Of a stretch of 64,000 nucleotides of DNA, positions 1 to 12,839 are shown piece after piece (positions within the stretch are counted from its first letter, which is position 1; every line of letters begins with the position of its first letter). Position numbers and translations under genes: made by a program. Source of the stretch: Neoechinorhynchus agilis (lineage: Eukaryota > Acanthocephala); NCBI GenBank assembly GCA_051530055.1, contig CM121341.1, positions 14,756,001-14,820,000 on the forward strand, in the 5' to 3' direction. Below the pieces are notes generated by a model. It did no database searches and had not been told where the DNA came from. It saw only the letters and a list, made by a program, of their open reading frames with translations.

Positions 1-788
1 TACGCTGGAAGAATTAGTCTAAATTTACGCCATCTCTTACGTCATCAAATAAAAAACGTTACTTACCTGAGGGACATTTTTTCGTAAATTTACTCACGAT
101 TTAATCATTTTAAAATAAATTGTAGATTCTTCAAAAAAAAATCAGAAAAAACGAGTTCTTTTTTTCACTCTTTTTTGTTGACGATGTCGTCGCATTTTGA
201 AAAAATAGTCACTTTCAAACCTTCGTTTAGTCATTGAACGTATTTTTCTTTTAATTAAATTTTTCTAGGTGGAAAAAGGTAAAATATATTGAACAAAATG
301 GTTTTAATGTTTTTCAAGAGAGACAAAAAGATTGCTCTCAGTGTAAGTTTCGTCGCTTTCGACTATAAGAAGGCTGCAGCACCTTGCAAAAAGTTGTTGT
401 AGTTTTGTAGGCTTTTAGAACTGAATTGGTCACATTAGCAACTTAGAATCGATTTTCAAAATGACACACTTCACTACCCAACATTACCATTGCTCTCTCG
501 ATAAAGAAATTCGAGAGCCTGATAATAGTTTATAGCCTACTTTTACGACTTCATCCATGAAGACTGAAAATTGGTAGATGGATGTTGTCGATTTTAACGT
601 AAACAGTTAACAATATGATAATTTGGTACATCAGGATTTTTGGAACAGAAAACTAACAAAAAGGCTTGCTGGAGGCGTGGCGGATAAAACATATTCACCA
701 CATCCCCAACTCTATCATCCCGAAGGATTTTCTCTCGCTCTTTCGATGATTAATCCTTTTATGAGGCGAGTCTTTGTACAATTTTGAA
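1..788. other. Intergenic, no gene seen
   Basis: AT-rich sequence with stops in all frames and no recognisable domain. The right edge (about 715-740) shares a short phrase with 956-990 and 4620-4660, so it probably belongs to a dispersed repeat. Confidence 0.5.
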
Positions 789-953
789 AAGTTTTGACTT
801 GTGGTGAAAATAATCCCGGTTAAAAATCATTTTATTGTTCTGAAACATTTCGCGAGGAAACCCCGCCTTATCAATCGCTGCTCGTAAGTTTTTAAATATG
901 TAAGCTCGTGTATGATTTTTAACCGGGATTATCTTCACCACAAGTCAAAATTT
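789..953. repeat. Inverted repeat, 42-bp arms
   Basis: The left arm (789-830) and right arm (912-953) are reverse complements with two mismatches by eye, around an 81-nt spacer. The arm contains the phrase gacttgtggtgaa followed by an aatcccgg block. A related phrase recurs near 4205-4240, so this is a dispersed repeat present here as a hairpin. Short open frames across it look like by-products. Confidence 0.75.
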
Positions 954-3900
954 ACTATCCCGATGGATTTTCTCGATACGATCAATTTTGAAAAGGTTAT
1001 TACAAGAAAGGGATTTGGAAGTCGCTAAAAGAATAAAGTTTACAAATAGCCAATGAAATGCTCCGTTAACCACCTTTTAGAAACTAAAAATTTCAATCGG
1101 AAATTGCTAATGCTTTTCTGTATTTCGAAAACTTCACTCTCATATTTATGATGAGATCAAGATTGCATCATGCAAGAACCCGATGATTTTTTAAAATATT
1201 AACCCTTAATCCGAAAATGGGATAAATGCAATTTTTCGACTCAATCTTTCAATTCAGTTTGATTTAATTTTAAAAACTCACCTACGTCTCTGCGCGATTA
1301 TTCTAACTTCGTTTAAAGTGCAAAAAAGCAATAGATGTAGGCTAAGTTCTTTTTGTTATTTAAACAGAGATTAAATCTAGCTCCATTACGAACCAACCTT
1401 AATAATTGTGTCTATTATTTAGAAATCGAACATTGGGTTTCAGCGTACATAGTCCTCTTTATGTTTGCATTTGATACCTTTTGTGTATGTGACAATTGGT
1501 CCAAGGCTAAATTAGTAGCGTTTCCCTGGGACAAGACGTTGCTTAGAAAGGAGACATTTTGTGTTAGAAAACTTTCTCCTTGAACGGATCGTCCTTAGGC
1601 ACAAAACCTTTTTTGTTCAGTCTACTACTTCAATGGAAATGGATCGTGTCAATATAGACGAACGTTAAGTGGATTGACGATTTTTTGGGGAATTTTTTTG
1701 AGAATGTTTCCTCATACGCGGGCTATTTTAAAGGGCAAATTCGTATAGCAGTAGACAGGAGATTTGTTAGAATGATGTAAAGGTTTGTGATTGGGTAACC
1801 CCATCAGGTTGTTAAATAGAATTCCCCTCAGAGAGTTTAATTATATTTCATCACAGAAAATGCTCGTTTTGCCCCCCCCCTAACGTCTTTTTAACTACAT
1901 TGCTCTCTTTTTATGCGATCGAGTAAGTTGCCTAAATAAAATGGCTAAAAAAGAGAAAGAGAGAGCAAGGTGACACTACAGTTTGAAGTGTTCTAAATTT
2001 GAAACAAAAGAGATTTCATCTGAGAAATATTCACATAAACGGTAAAAATAACCGTAGACTGCAATTTTCTCCATCGAAGCTGACTTTACGGTGATAATAC
2101 TTTCTCAATTGAATTTGTTGCCATCAAAACCAAACGGAAAGATTTCACGGAATCAATTATATTTAGATATGGTTCGATTTGCTTTACGGGTCAGAAAGTT
2201 TTTCTAAAACGTATCATTCTAGCATACTACTGGAATAATAGGCAAAAAAACAACCGTTTCCGACATTTTGCACCTAATCGAGTTAAAACGTCTATGCATT
2301 TTCTCTACTTCTAAGCTCGTACACCCGTCTTGGAAAACGGTTTCGGTCGGACGAATAGAAACATGCAATTCCTGGGAAATGTCTGGATGGAGCAAATGGT
2401 ATTCGGTGATGTTGTTTTCAAATAATATTAAACGTGTTCGTTCAAAAAGGTTGCATGTTGCTATGAGACACGTATAAAAGATTTATGGCACGTTCAATTG
2501 AAGTCGTTTTTTAAAGTAGACTGTTAATTTTCCTAATTGTCCAATTGGTACGTTCTTGGTTTAATGAATAAATAGTGTTATTTAGAAGTCAAAATGGCCA
2601 ATCAGGTCTTACTCGTTTCATCGATCTTTTGATTAAATTTAGGTGTCTTTTATGAAGTCCAATCGGTAAAATAAAGATTAAAATGAGAAATGCCACCGAA
2701 ATCGGCATATGCAGGTATTATCACCAAAAGTTTATCAAGAAAAAGTTATTTTACTTGAAATTAATTGATGTTTTGATATCAATAACCAACGTTGTTTGCC
2801 TCAAAATTGAAAGACGAGTAACTCAAGAACTACAGCAGCTATCGCAAATCTGAAACCAGATTTGGAATGCGCAAAATGAAATCTACTTTTACGTTGATTC
2901 CTTAATTTGAAGTGTAAATGTTAAGCAGCATCTCACGAAATTACCCCGAAATTCGTCCCCTCAATCCGAAATCCCAAATTCGGCTCTTCTTTTGAACTTC
3001 AATAGAATCATCATCAGTTCGTAAGTTATAAAAATAGTCTTAAGCGTGAATAGAAAAAATTTTACCGGGGGAAGACCTAAACAACACACTTTCAGTCATA
3101 TAACCTTGTCGAATTGTTTCTCGTCCACGGACTCGAAAAAAATATTTATTCGTAGCTTTGTGTGTTTTGACAATAGACCGGCTGTTGGAAATCTATAAGA
3201 TGTTCCCTGTCAACACGTCGAAACTGTAATACTTTGAGAGACTGACGAGGCCGGCATTAAGTGATATTTTATTTCAAGGATTTTAACCATTGCTGTCCGT
3301 CAGAAAAAGAAAATCATCTTTTTAAATTCAGACGCCAGCGTGATGGCGACGGTCGAGGAAGGACAAAAGCTGGAATTTGGTGGGAGGTGGTGAATGTAAA
3401 GAAAAGTAACCAAATAGAAAACAATACTGCCTTTACTTTATTATATCTTAAATTGATTTATACCTTGGATTTTTATATTTGCGAATTTGCCTATCTTTGA
3501 AAAACGATGAACTTTCGGTCTTTAAAAAGTCGTATTGATGTTATGGAACTTGACGATGCTTCAATTTTTTCAGATTGATACTTGACGAGCAAGCGTCCTT
3601 CAACGCATTATTCCGACTTTCATATGTCCAATTTTTCTGTTCAGTTAAAGACATGAATGTGGAACGCTTCCCGGTTAACCTTTAGATTTGCAATAATCTA
3701 TAATTTTTAAGGAAAGGCCAACCTAAAAGTGAACTCTTACAGCTTCGAGTTTTGAAATCGATAATTATTGTTTCGCTTTATTTGGCATTACTGGTCCATC
3801 CGAGCTTCAATTTTTCTAGGACGTAGCATTCCGACACATAATACAAACTTAAAAAACCCATTTTGAGCTAATAAATTCGTGCTTTTTTTGTGATTTCCAA

Positions 3901-4020
3901 AACTCCAAATAATTTCAAAAGTTTCAGAAACCCAAAAAATCTTGGGTGCGGTGGATAAAATCGGGATCTTAGACAGCTTTTAAAGTCGCATCATTTGAGT
4001 GTATTTCCTAATAAGAAAAA
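954..4020. other. Intergenic, no gene seen
   Basis: About 3 kb of AT-rich sequence. The open frames (largest about 80 codons, near 1353-1583 and 3261-3500) show no family motif, no splice-compatible partner and no sensible composition. A run of C near 1874 and simple AT tracts are the only low-complexity features. An upstream SMEK exon could be hidden here, but I could not find one. Confidence 0.4.
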
Positions 4021-4810
4021 ATCTCACTGGTAAAACGCCCAATAGATTCGGTGAAATCTATGAAGAGCGCGGTAAAACTTTCGAAGATCAATAGACTTGT
4101 TATTATTGAAGAAGGTTTTTGATGGATGAAAAAACTTACAAGCAATGATTGATGAGGTTTCCTCTTTCGATATATATATTAGCAATGAAGTACGTTTTAT
4201 CCAGGAGGGGATTATCATCACCACAATTCAAAATTTATTCTTTGTTTGGTGATTGAGAAAATAGAGATTAATTTATTAATTAACTTTCACCAAGCCACCC
4301 TTTTAGACTTGAAGAAGCCCGATGAAACGGACGAAATATTGAGAATCAATAAAATCAATAACGAATCAACGCGGCGACTGGAGAGCCAAGATCGACTTCG
4401 TTCTTGGCGCAAAAAATAAGCATTGCGGTGCAGTGGGGCAATGCGGCCAGCATTTTGGCCAGTGCCGATGAATGGGAGCGTTGATCATCTTACTCAGTTG
4501 AATGGTTAGAAGTTTGTCGAATGCGAAATTAACTTTAGTATAAACTGAAAGGTCATAAAAATCTATATTCTTCTCATCACAAAACAAAACATATATTCAT
4601 GAACAACTTCTTTACAATTCAAAATTCATTATCCCAAAGGATCTTCCATCGATAAGATTAACACTCTTAGGGATACGACTAAAAGAATATCGATGTACAT
4701 CAATAAGAAGAAGCTTTCATCTACAAAGCAACCGTCCATTACTAACAAACAATCGCTGAAGAAGATCCGAGATAGTGGATCGAAATATCCAATAAAATCT
4801 TAATTTCGTT
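4021..4810 (+). mobile_element. Degenerate Penelope-like 3' tail sequences
   Basis: Two stretches (about 4308-4345 and 4756-4790) carry the same arrangement as PLE 3' ends elsewhere in the window: TGAAGA, a short hairpin, then CGAAATAT and an A/T-rich tail with AATAAAATC. The phrase at 4205-4240 also matches the 789-953 repeat. No RT or endonuclease coding is recognisable between them, so these are eroded tails. Confidence 0.45.
4756..4790 (+). ncRNA. Hammerhead-ribozyme-like core
   Basis: CTGAAGA at 4756-4762 is followed by a stem (GATCC pairing with GGATC) and then GAAA, the order of the hammerhead catalytic core. As in the other copies here, one extra base lies between the CUGANGA box and the stem. 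Flanking helices I and III are weak by eye, so activity is not implied. Confidence 0.4.
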
Positions 4811-5258
4811 TATCTCTCCTATCAACAAATAACTGACCAATCCATCGACCGCGAAAAATAGACGAAAAGATCAACAAAAGCCGCCTCCAAACGGGACAAA
4901 AGCTTAAGAATGCTTGTTTATGGTGGACAAAATAAAGGAATGTATTAAATCCGATATTTGGAAGGCACAATCTCATGAAAGTTCGATCTTTAAACTTAAA
5001 AAAAGAATGACGTCACCAAACTCGTTGTTTTCACAAAAACACGCCGAGCACAAATTGCACTGAACGAGTTTTGGAAGACACTTTTGAACGTTCGAACGAT
5101 TTCTTAGATAAAAAATGATGGTAGCCAAAAAAATCTATATCTATCCGCATCAAAAGTTCACTCAGACTTATGAACGTTCAATTGTTCCGGCTGTCATTGA
5201 TCGCGAATCACAATAGCGCGCTAATTTAACGAAAGAAAGATCAATGAATGCATTTTAG
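4811..5258. other. Upstream region of the PP4R3-like gene
   Basis: No domain recognised. The ATG at about 5243 is followed at once by an in-frame TAG, and the acceptor-like cattttag ends at 5258. The first coding sequence seen therefore looks like an internal exon, or else translation starts at the ATG at 5298. Confidence 0.4.
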
Positions 5259-8200
5259 ACGAATTGCGTCATTTACGAAAACAAGGTGTATCAACAAATG
5301 AACGGACTGTCTGTGAATGCCGCAAGGACTCCGTTAGACGCGTCTTTGAATGACACCTCAACGGAGGTACGGCAGAGTCAGGAGGTCCCCCCGATCGAGC
5401 TCGGGAATTTGTACGAGTTTTGTGATTCCATTCGTCCTGAGCAAATCCGAGATTGCAAACATCGGGAAAGCGTTATTCGGCATTTACTTTCAAATGGTGG
5501 TGCAGGTCTCTACGAGCTTTCAAGAATCTTTGAGAACTGCGAGAGACATGGAATGCGTGAGTACCTGCATTTGCTGTACCGAATATACCGAAGTCTGATT
5601 TTAATTCAATCTCCTGCACTCAACATGAGTCTGTTTTCGGATCGATTTATAATGTCGGTGATAGGCGCTCTCGAATATGACGCCCAGGAAGACGAAACTG
5701 AGGAGGAATTCATTCCACGGAGACGGCACAGGGATTTTTTAGAAAATGAAGTGAAGTTTATCGATGTGGCGAATCTTAGTTCAAATGTGGAATTATGCGC
5801 TCGAATCAAACAAACGTATTTGGTGGAATACATCCATGACATTATTCTGCCGAACGTTGCTCTGCCATTGGATGACACAAACACTATCAGCGCTTTGAGT
5901 TCGTTCTTGGCCGTCAGCAAAATGACCATTGCCGGTGTCATACAGGTCGGTGATGTTTTTTAATTAACTTTTTCAACTAGAAGTGGGTTTTAACCAAAGC
6001 GAAACTTTTTGGAAAAATGAAACGGCTTAGGACCACAAAGTATTTCATTAATTTAACTAGAATTGTCCGGAAGTTTTTCTGTAGAGGCTTGAGGGAAATC
6101 GCACAATTTCGAATTTCACATAAATATTGGGTGCTGAACTCCTTTAATAAATTCGAGTTGGTTTAACGTATTTTATTCTATAGTTTGACGTTTTTGTCCT
6201 TTTCAAGAATTCGACTTTCTACATTTTAGAGAATTGTGTTTGAAGATTGTAATTCCTCTGAGTTTCTGCAGCAAAAACAACTTTCTAGAAAGGTACAGGT
6301 TCGTGTGTCAAAATATCAGATTCAATAAATTACTACTTCAATTTTTCGGCCATATAAAAAACATAAAGATTTGTCCAAATTAGAGATAACTTTTTTTTGA
6401 TAATTTTGTTAAATTTTAACTTTTTCACTTTAAGATCGATCGTAGATTCTCTCTGTGTGTATGTATTGAAATTTATATGGTGTGACTTTAAAAATTTGAA
6501 TTTAAAATGCGTATATTCGACAAGTAAAAATTAATTCTTTCTATTGTAAAAAGCTGATTTGTGATCTTTTTTTAGCAAGATCGCCATGCGTTCGACCGGA
6601 TACGAGTCCAACTGAAGCGTGGGCGGAATACTGAAAACGTATTGTCATTTATCCGAAGCCTCTGCCTGACGTCTCACTCGATGCTGCTTGACCATAAAAC
6701 TAGTCTCCACAACACTTTGGTTCATAAACGAGTTCATGAAGCGGTCCTGCGACATTTTCAGAGTCTTGATCGGAACAGAGTAGAAGAGCGTCGATGTGCA
6801 TTGGACATTTTAACCTCGATTCTCCAGAACGCAGCTCCTTCCGTCTCAAGGAAGTTCATTGTTAACAACACGAAACGACGGCGTAGTTTCTGCGACAATC
6901 AATGCGATGAAAGTGTCAGTTCCGGGGAATCAAGTGATCAAAGTCCCATCTATAGTGAGTCAGATCATAACGCACAAGAAATTGATGAATCACGAAGGGG
7001 AATCGATAAAGACATAATTGAAGTGGTTGGTGTTATCGTCGATACGATTGCGAATTCTATCAAGGGTCCTACGGTTGAATCAGATGATTACATTATGGCT
7101 TTGATCAAAGAGATGATCGCCGATGAAGACGAATGTAAGCTCAAAAGAATATTAATTCAAAAAAAACTTCATGTTTAGATTTCACTTACGGAGCTCAGAT
7201 ATGTGCGAGCCTTAAAGTCATTTTGGATAGTTGTGCTTTGGAAGCAAGTGTCAAAGTAAGTTGTTTTGTCTTTGCAATAAGAATTGTGCAAATAACGAAT
7301 AGTTAGTGTATTTAAACAATAAAAAGAGTTTTCTACCTTAAAAGTAACGGTTTCAATTTCTTTAGTGCGTGGACGCAACAATGAACAGTTTTATGGCAAA
7401 TCACTTCCCTGCAATTTGTCAGCCATTGATGGACAATGCCAGTATTCATGGCCCCTTGAAAGGTTAATTTTGAGATTTTCCCCATTCATATTTTATTTAC
7501 AAGCTCTTTTTTCAGATGACATGCGGCATTGTCTTCTTCAATCGACCATTTTGAACTTCATAAGTGACTTGATTTTACATGAACCATTCATGGTTCTGGA
7601 GTTCTTTAAAAGTCGCCAATTTTCAATTGCTCGACTATGTAGCCTTTTGAAAAGCAGACACGTTCTCCTAAAAGTGGCTGTTGTTCGGCTGTTTAAGCGC
7701 CTTATTCGTCTATGTGCCAAAAGTCCTGATTATTTAAGGACGTTCACTCATCAGGACTAATGGTCTAAGCGTTAATGAGGTTGACCGTTTACTCATTGAA
7801 ACTGGATGTGTTGATCAGCTCCTTGATGTGCTCACTGAGCACAGTGGCAGTAATAATATGTTCGAAAGTGCATTGCTCGATGCGTTTAATTACATAAGGA
7901 CAAATGATCGACGGATTCTTTTAAACCATGTCGTTTCTTCTAGCATCCCTAGACTCACGTCGGAAGGTTCAGAGAGTTTGCGCTTGCTTCAAAAAGCGAA
8001 GGAATTAGAATCAACGAGTTCGTCGTCTCAGGAGTGTATGGTGATGAAATTGTTTCATAGAATGAATGAGAAGTTGGCTACAATGGAAGATCAGTCCAGT
8101 GAACCTGATAGTGTGATGAGCGAGCCACATCGACCAAATATTACGGACGGTGGGTTCATGGCATCGACCGTAGGAATGCCTCGTATGATTGACGAAGAAG

Positions 8201-8568
8201 ACCGGTACTTTGAAGACCAACAAGATGACGAAGAGGCTGAACTTGCAGAGATTTCGCAAGAAGAGGAACTCGCTGAGCAACTGATCGAAGAGAATGGCCC
8301 GTCCCCTCCAAAACGAAAAGTGAATGACGACGAGGATGATGAGGTTTCTGGGATCTTCGCCGGGATTAAACGTCGTGCTGTGGTTAATCGGCGGACAAAC
8401 TCAAAACTATTTCCAATCAACATTCGAATGCCGACCACCGATATGGTTAACGGTGGAGATTTAAGTGGATCATCACCGAGGCGAACTCCTTTGGTCAGTT
8501 ACGATCTGAGCTCGTCATCAGATTCCGATGATAATGATTCTAATGCAATTGCTCAGACCGGAGAATAA
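5259..8568 (+). CDS. Protein phosphatase 4 regulatory subunit 3 (SMEK/PP4R3-like)
   Basis: Family role: PP4R3/SMEK proteins (smk-1 in C. elegans) direct the PP4 catalytic subunit, mainly in the nucleus. Exons read by eye: 5259 (or ATG 5298)-5945, 6230-6292, 6576-7134, 7179-7255, 7366-7462 and 7516-8568. All junctions are phase-compatible, and the introns are 284, 283, 44, 110 and 53 nt. Recognised motifs: GALEYD, then RRRHRDFLENEVKF and YLVEYIHDIILP in exon 1, matching the SMEK core; the armadillo-like region with RLFKRLIRL; an acidic patch (EDRYFEDQQDDEEAEL); a basic stretch; and an acidic Ser-rich C-terminus. Oddities: the N-terminal EVH1/PH-like domain of the family is not found upstream. 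Within exon 6 the frame must shift by one base near 7741-7747 to keep homology on both sides. AATAAA lies about 190 nt after the stop. Confidence 0.88.
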
Positions 8569-9113
8569 TATTACATACACAAAAGGATGTGCGTGAGTAT
8601 TCACAAAAAACCATCCACATACACAATGAGCGATCAGAAACACTCATTATAAATTCATTGTCTATCTCGAGTGAATTTTTAACGTCCGATGGCGTTTTCG
8701 AATGGCAATTTTATTGAAGCGATCGGGAAGTCCACATTTCTCCCTTCCACGTTTTTATTGAATAAAATACTTTACGAAATGCGGCGATAAACTTTTTAAA
8801 ATTTATTTTTTGACGGTTATTGACGCGCTACCTCTGAATGTTTAAAAATAGTTTTTATCCGTAGTATTCTCGGTAAAAATATTTTATTAGACCCTCATTG
8901 GTGTTACTGTTTTTTAAGTGAGTTTCAGATAACGAGATTCACCTGATCTAACCATTTAGATTTTTATTTGAGACTTCATTATGTTTATTAGGAGGCAGCG
9001 ACAAGCAATCACAAAAGCGCTTCGAATCGGCGATGTTCAAATTAATGAGCCAAATCACGTCATATTCCATCGCTAGTTCAATGCTTGTCTCGTTCTCTCG
9101 CTTAAAGACGTGA
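8569..9113. other. Convergent intergenic region, poly(A) signals
   Basis: This 545-bp gap lies between the stops of two convergent genes. AATAAA at 8761-8766 is a likely plus-strand poly(A) signal for the PP4R3-like gene. TTTATT near 8963-8968 is a plausible minus-strand signal for the serine palmitoyltransferase gene. I see no other gene. Confidence 0.6.
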
Positions 9114-11172
9114 TTATTTCTTCATAGAGCGTCGGCTATATTGAAGTTTTGCGTAAGTTTCAACTTCTTCAAGTGAACTGATTATCTGTATATATTCACA
9201 TAATAGTGTTTTTTCTCTAAAAAATCCATACTCACGTAATCGAGCTGTTCTTTTGTGTGTCCGGCCGAGAGACAGAACCGAATTCTGGCGGAGACCAGAT
9301 TAGTTGCTGGGAAGCCAACAACTACTAATGCTATACCGCGATTCAACAATTCTTCGCCTAGATATCGAATCTTTCCCGGCATAAACACCAACAATGGAAC
9401 TACAGGAGATGCATCGTGTCCGTAAACGACGTATCCGAGTTCTTTTAGTCTTCGTCGGAAATACGCTGTGTTCTCAGCGAGTGCTTTGAATCGCCGTTGA
9501 CCGTCTCCTGGTCTCTCTATACCAGTCATCACCTTCAGTGAGCAAGCAATCTGCTCACAGATCGGAGGAGACATTGCCGATGCGTATAAGACTGCGTGGG
9601 ACGTATTGCGGATATGATCTATCACTGCTTTTGACGAAGCAATGTATCCACCGGATGATGCAAAACTCTTTGTAAAGGTACCCATCATTATATCAATGTC
9701 AGCCGTGTCGCATCCTAACAAATCAGCCACTCCGCCACCATTCGGACCAACTGCACCAATGGAATGAGCCTCGTCCAAGTATAAATACGCTTTGTATTTC
9801 TTCTTTAATCGAATAAGTTCAGGCAGGTTGCAAATCGTGCCTTCCATACTATTTCCAAATTAATTTAAGATCTCTTCACAGAAAACTCACCTATACACTC
9901 CTTCTACGATGATAAGAATCTTTCGCCATGGTCGACGAGTGCGTGGCTGGCCGTATACAATGGAATCTCGAAGTATTTGCTCAAGTGCTATGATGTCTAA
10001 ATTGGTATATTAATATTATACAAGGTTTGTTTATTTATTCTTTCAATTTTAGAGTTTAAAACCAATTGTGTTTGAGGAGCTTTATAAAACGTTTGAAAAC
10101 GTCACCTTCTCACAGGTTGATTATTGAAATATACTCTTTAAAACACAAGGGCTGGAAATTAATTTTTTAAAGTTTTAGAAATAAAATAGCATAAAGAAGA
10201 GATACCATTATGTGGAAAAATCTTAATAGTAGCACCACTCATCCTTGATCCTAACACAATGGACGAATGATTGTATTGATCACTAAGAATGAGGCATTGC
10301 TAATTTATAAGTTATAGAAGTTTTTCTTGTTAAGTCAAGAAAACCTTTGAGACTAGACTTCCAATATTAGTAGAATTAGTTGCGAATCCCATTCCAAATG
10401 CAACACAATCTTCCTTTTTTAAGAATTTCGCCATCATTTTTTCCATTTCACGTTGTATCCGGAATTGTCCTGAAAGTAGAGGCGGTGGTGGCCTTTGTAA
10501 AGAAAGTTAATCCTAACCTATTTGTCCGTTTGGACAACAAGTAGCCACGCCGTTTTTGCGAACGCATTCGATTACATGAGGTTCTGAGAAAGAGTTTCGT
10601 TCAGCGAAACCGAGATAGTTGTAAGATCCTATATTTATAACTCCACGCGCGACTCTGTTTTCTGATGAAAGAGTGACCATGTTGCACTTTTCATGCCTTC
10701 CAAGATTATAAACGTCCATTGTGACTGCTGGGATTGATTTTAACGGCCGGCCAAACAAATGCCTTGCACATGAAAATATGTTACGTGTGAAGAAGTTTTC
10801 ATAAATCGGCATCAGAGATTTGAACCCCTGTGAACAAGTCAGCAGAAGAATATATAAAAAATTAGAAAATCTAAATACGTTCTGGTTCCTGGGTTTCTGA
10901 TTAACATTTCCACACAAATACTGAATCGCATCTCGTATAAGACCCGCCAAAACCAACACTCCATATCCCAAATAGGTAATGAAAGCTAACCAAAGTTTTG
11001 TTTCCTCAACACCAACATCAATCTTCAAAATCCTTTTGGAATCTACCGATGGAGCGTTGTCCTAAAAGTTAGGTTTTTTAGTTGAAATAATTTGGCTTTA
11101 CACACGTGTACTCACTTTTTCTACTGATTGGTCACTCGAGTCCCTTTTAAAGAGATTTATCGTTTTAGCCAT
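9114..11172 (-). CDS. Serine palmitoyltransferase, long-chain base subunit 2
   Basis: This is the PLP-dependent subunit of the ER enzyme that condenses serine with palmitoyl-CoA, the first step of sphingolipid synthesis. Eight exons on the minus strand: 11172-11116, 11061-10879, 10827-10518, 10469-10345, 10299-10206, 9996-9891, 9848-9236 and 9185-9114. They join in phase to 520 codons including the stop (519 residues; human SPTLC2 is about 560). Motifs in order: an N-terminal hydrophobic segment ([13 protein letters not shown]), [79 protein letters not shown] with the Schiff-base lysine, and SPVVPLLVF. The last exon restores the family's YSRR C-terminus; without that splice the frame would end in the intron at 9182. 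The start ATG at 11172 precedes a 19-codon first exon. The gene looks intact. Confidence 0.95.
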
Positions 11173-12180
11173 CCTCCGTCGATTCTCGGAACAAAATACT
11201 GACGAGAAAAGAGACATGAGTGTTTTAAAATAGCTCATGGTGTGTATCATGAGATGAATGAGATCTTTAAGTTTGTCTAGTTGAGCGAAACATGATTAGA
11301 TGCTTTGGGGTCCCGTGCACGTGAGTGTGTGTCGAAGAATTTCGTACATGAGTGTTAGTGTTTACGTTTTATGTCGCGACCGTTTTTATATTTGTTAACA
11401 TTTTTGGACGCGGAAATCCGGTGTAACTTTGGTCCTAATATACATTTCTTAATATTGTATAACATTGTTCATTGAACTTCTTTAATTTGCCAAAATCGGA
11501 TTTATTACCAAATGCATTTGCTGAAAAACGCAAAATACAATCATTGTTCTCAAAAAACGTAAAATGTTTTCACTTTTTAAAGGAACTAAATTAAAGATTA
11601 TTTACCCAGAAGCGATACAATAGTATCCGGCCATCTTTACTCAAGACATAACTGAACAATTTTTATTATAGTGAATATTTCGATTTAAATTTCTGAATCG
11701 AGTTGAAAACTTAGTGTTTCGTAAGCAAAAGAAACAAAGAGTGAATTAATTAGATACCTATAAAGTTTTCATCGCTGCGTAATATGGAATCGAAATTTTA
11801 TATCGAAGGCTGGCGCTTAATTGTGGTTCTGTCTATGGTTTTTGTGCGAATTGTTTGTCATTTCAACCGAAAAATGCGTTTAGTAAAATTATCTGGCGAT
11901 TATGAAATCTTCATCTCACCTCTTATCTTCTCCAAGAAAATAACTGAAGTATTTTGCGGCTTGCTTTATACGATCCCCAAAAAAGCTGGCAGAGAAATAT
12001 GGGCTGCTTTTCGGATAGAATAATTCATCAACCCGCTCGCAAAGCACCAAAAGCTGCGGTTGGAGATTGACAATCATTGCTTTAACATGCGAATCGAAAA
12101 TTTAGCTCCCTATAAGACTCAGCCGGTCTAGAGTGATCAATTCTATCCCGGAGCTGGGTCCTCAAAATCTTTCACTATAG
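11173..12180. other. Intergenic, nothing recognised
   Basis: Upstream flank of the serine palmitoyltransferase gene. A 79-codon frame at 11784-12023 (+) has no recognisable motif and I do not call it a gene. The last 150 bases may be the eroded 3' continuation of the RT relic to the right. Confidence 0.4.
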
Positions 12181-12183
12181 TTT

Positions 12184-12700
12184 AGCAATCAATTCAATGC
12201 CAATTTTCGCCGCCTCCTTCACGAGTGTATCCAAATCGCGCGTACCTCCGAGCGTGGCATCGTCCAGATACCAGCCGCTAAAGCTGGACTGGAGAGAGTG
12301 TGCGACGGGATAGACTGCGAGTGAGAAGGCTATTTGGCCCAAGGGATCCCCCCTTGTTTAACTCATCCTTCTGACCGCAAAACGCGGGTGTTGGAGTCCT
12401 ATAGGCACTAACGAAATAACGAAATGCTTCTGGTGCGTTCGTTGAACTGTGTTAAATGCATTCTTGAAATAACATTTCAAGATCACGCACTACTTTGAGT
12501 TTCCGGTAATGACCGTGCGAAGTGAATGAACATTGGCCTCTGCGCCACAAGGTGTACAGCAGCCTAACTGAGTCGGGCAAAGCTGCATCCCTACTTTTTC
12601 AGCGATCCTTTTGTTTAAAATTTTGCTGTTAATTCCTATTGCAATAGAACGAATTCTACCTTCCAACCGTAACCGACCGTGGATAATCCCCATCTTGAAA
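12184..12700 (-). pseudogene. LINE-like reverse transcriptase relic (YLDD type)
   Basis: Reading the minus strand, 12693-12490 encodes RSIAIG, then QLCPTQLGCC, GAEANVH and LRTVI, an early RT block. After a frame change come FKNAFNTV, RGDPLGQIAFSLA and GWYLDDATLGG (about 12370-12210). These are RT palm motifs, with YLDD as the catalytic box. Stops and frameshifts break the frame, and both ends are eroded. It probably belongs to the same family as the C-terminal relic at 27.2-28.0 kb, because known members carry both parts; that link is inference. Confidence 0.7.
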
Positions 12701-12839
12701 CTCGTTCAAAATCAAACATCTAAGGCCCATTGAAATAAATTTCCTGACTTTCCCCGTTTACAAAAAGTACTATCTCACAAAATACTTGTTGCCCGCAAAA
12801 ATTTCCTTCAAACCAAAATTCATTCAGGTGGCAATTGAA

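Noticed and set aside
759-941. Small minus-strand protein
   Set aside because: It spans an inverted repeat that recurs elsewhere, so the frame is a product of the repeat.
7691-7754. A 64-nt intron to explain the PP4R3 frame change
   Set aside because: It would remove the segment following RLFKRL that aligns with the family, so an indel is more likely.
8091-8438. Ser-rich minus-strand frame inside the PP4R3-like gene
   Set aside because: Antisense to the acidic C-terminal region; Glu and Asp codons read backwards give Ser and Phe.
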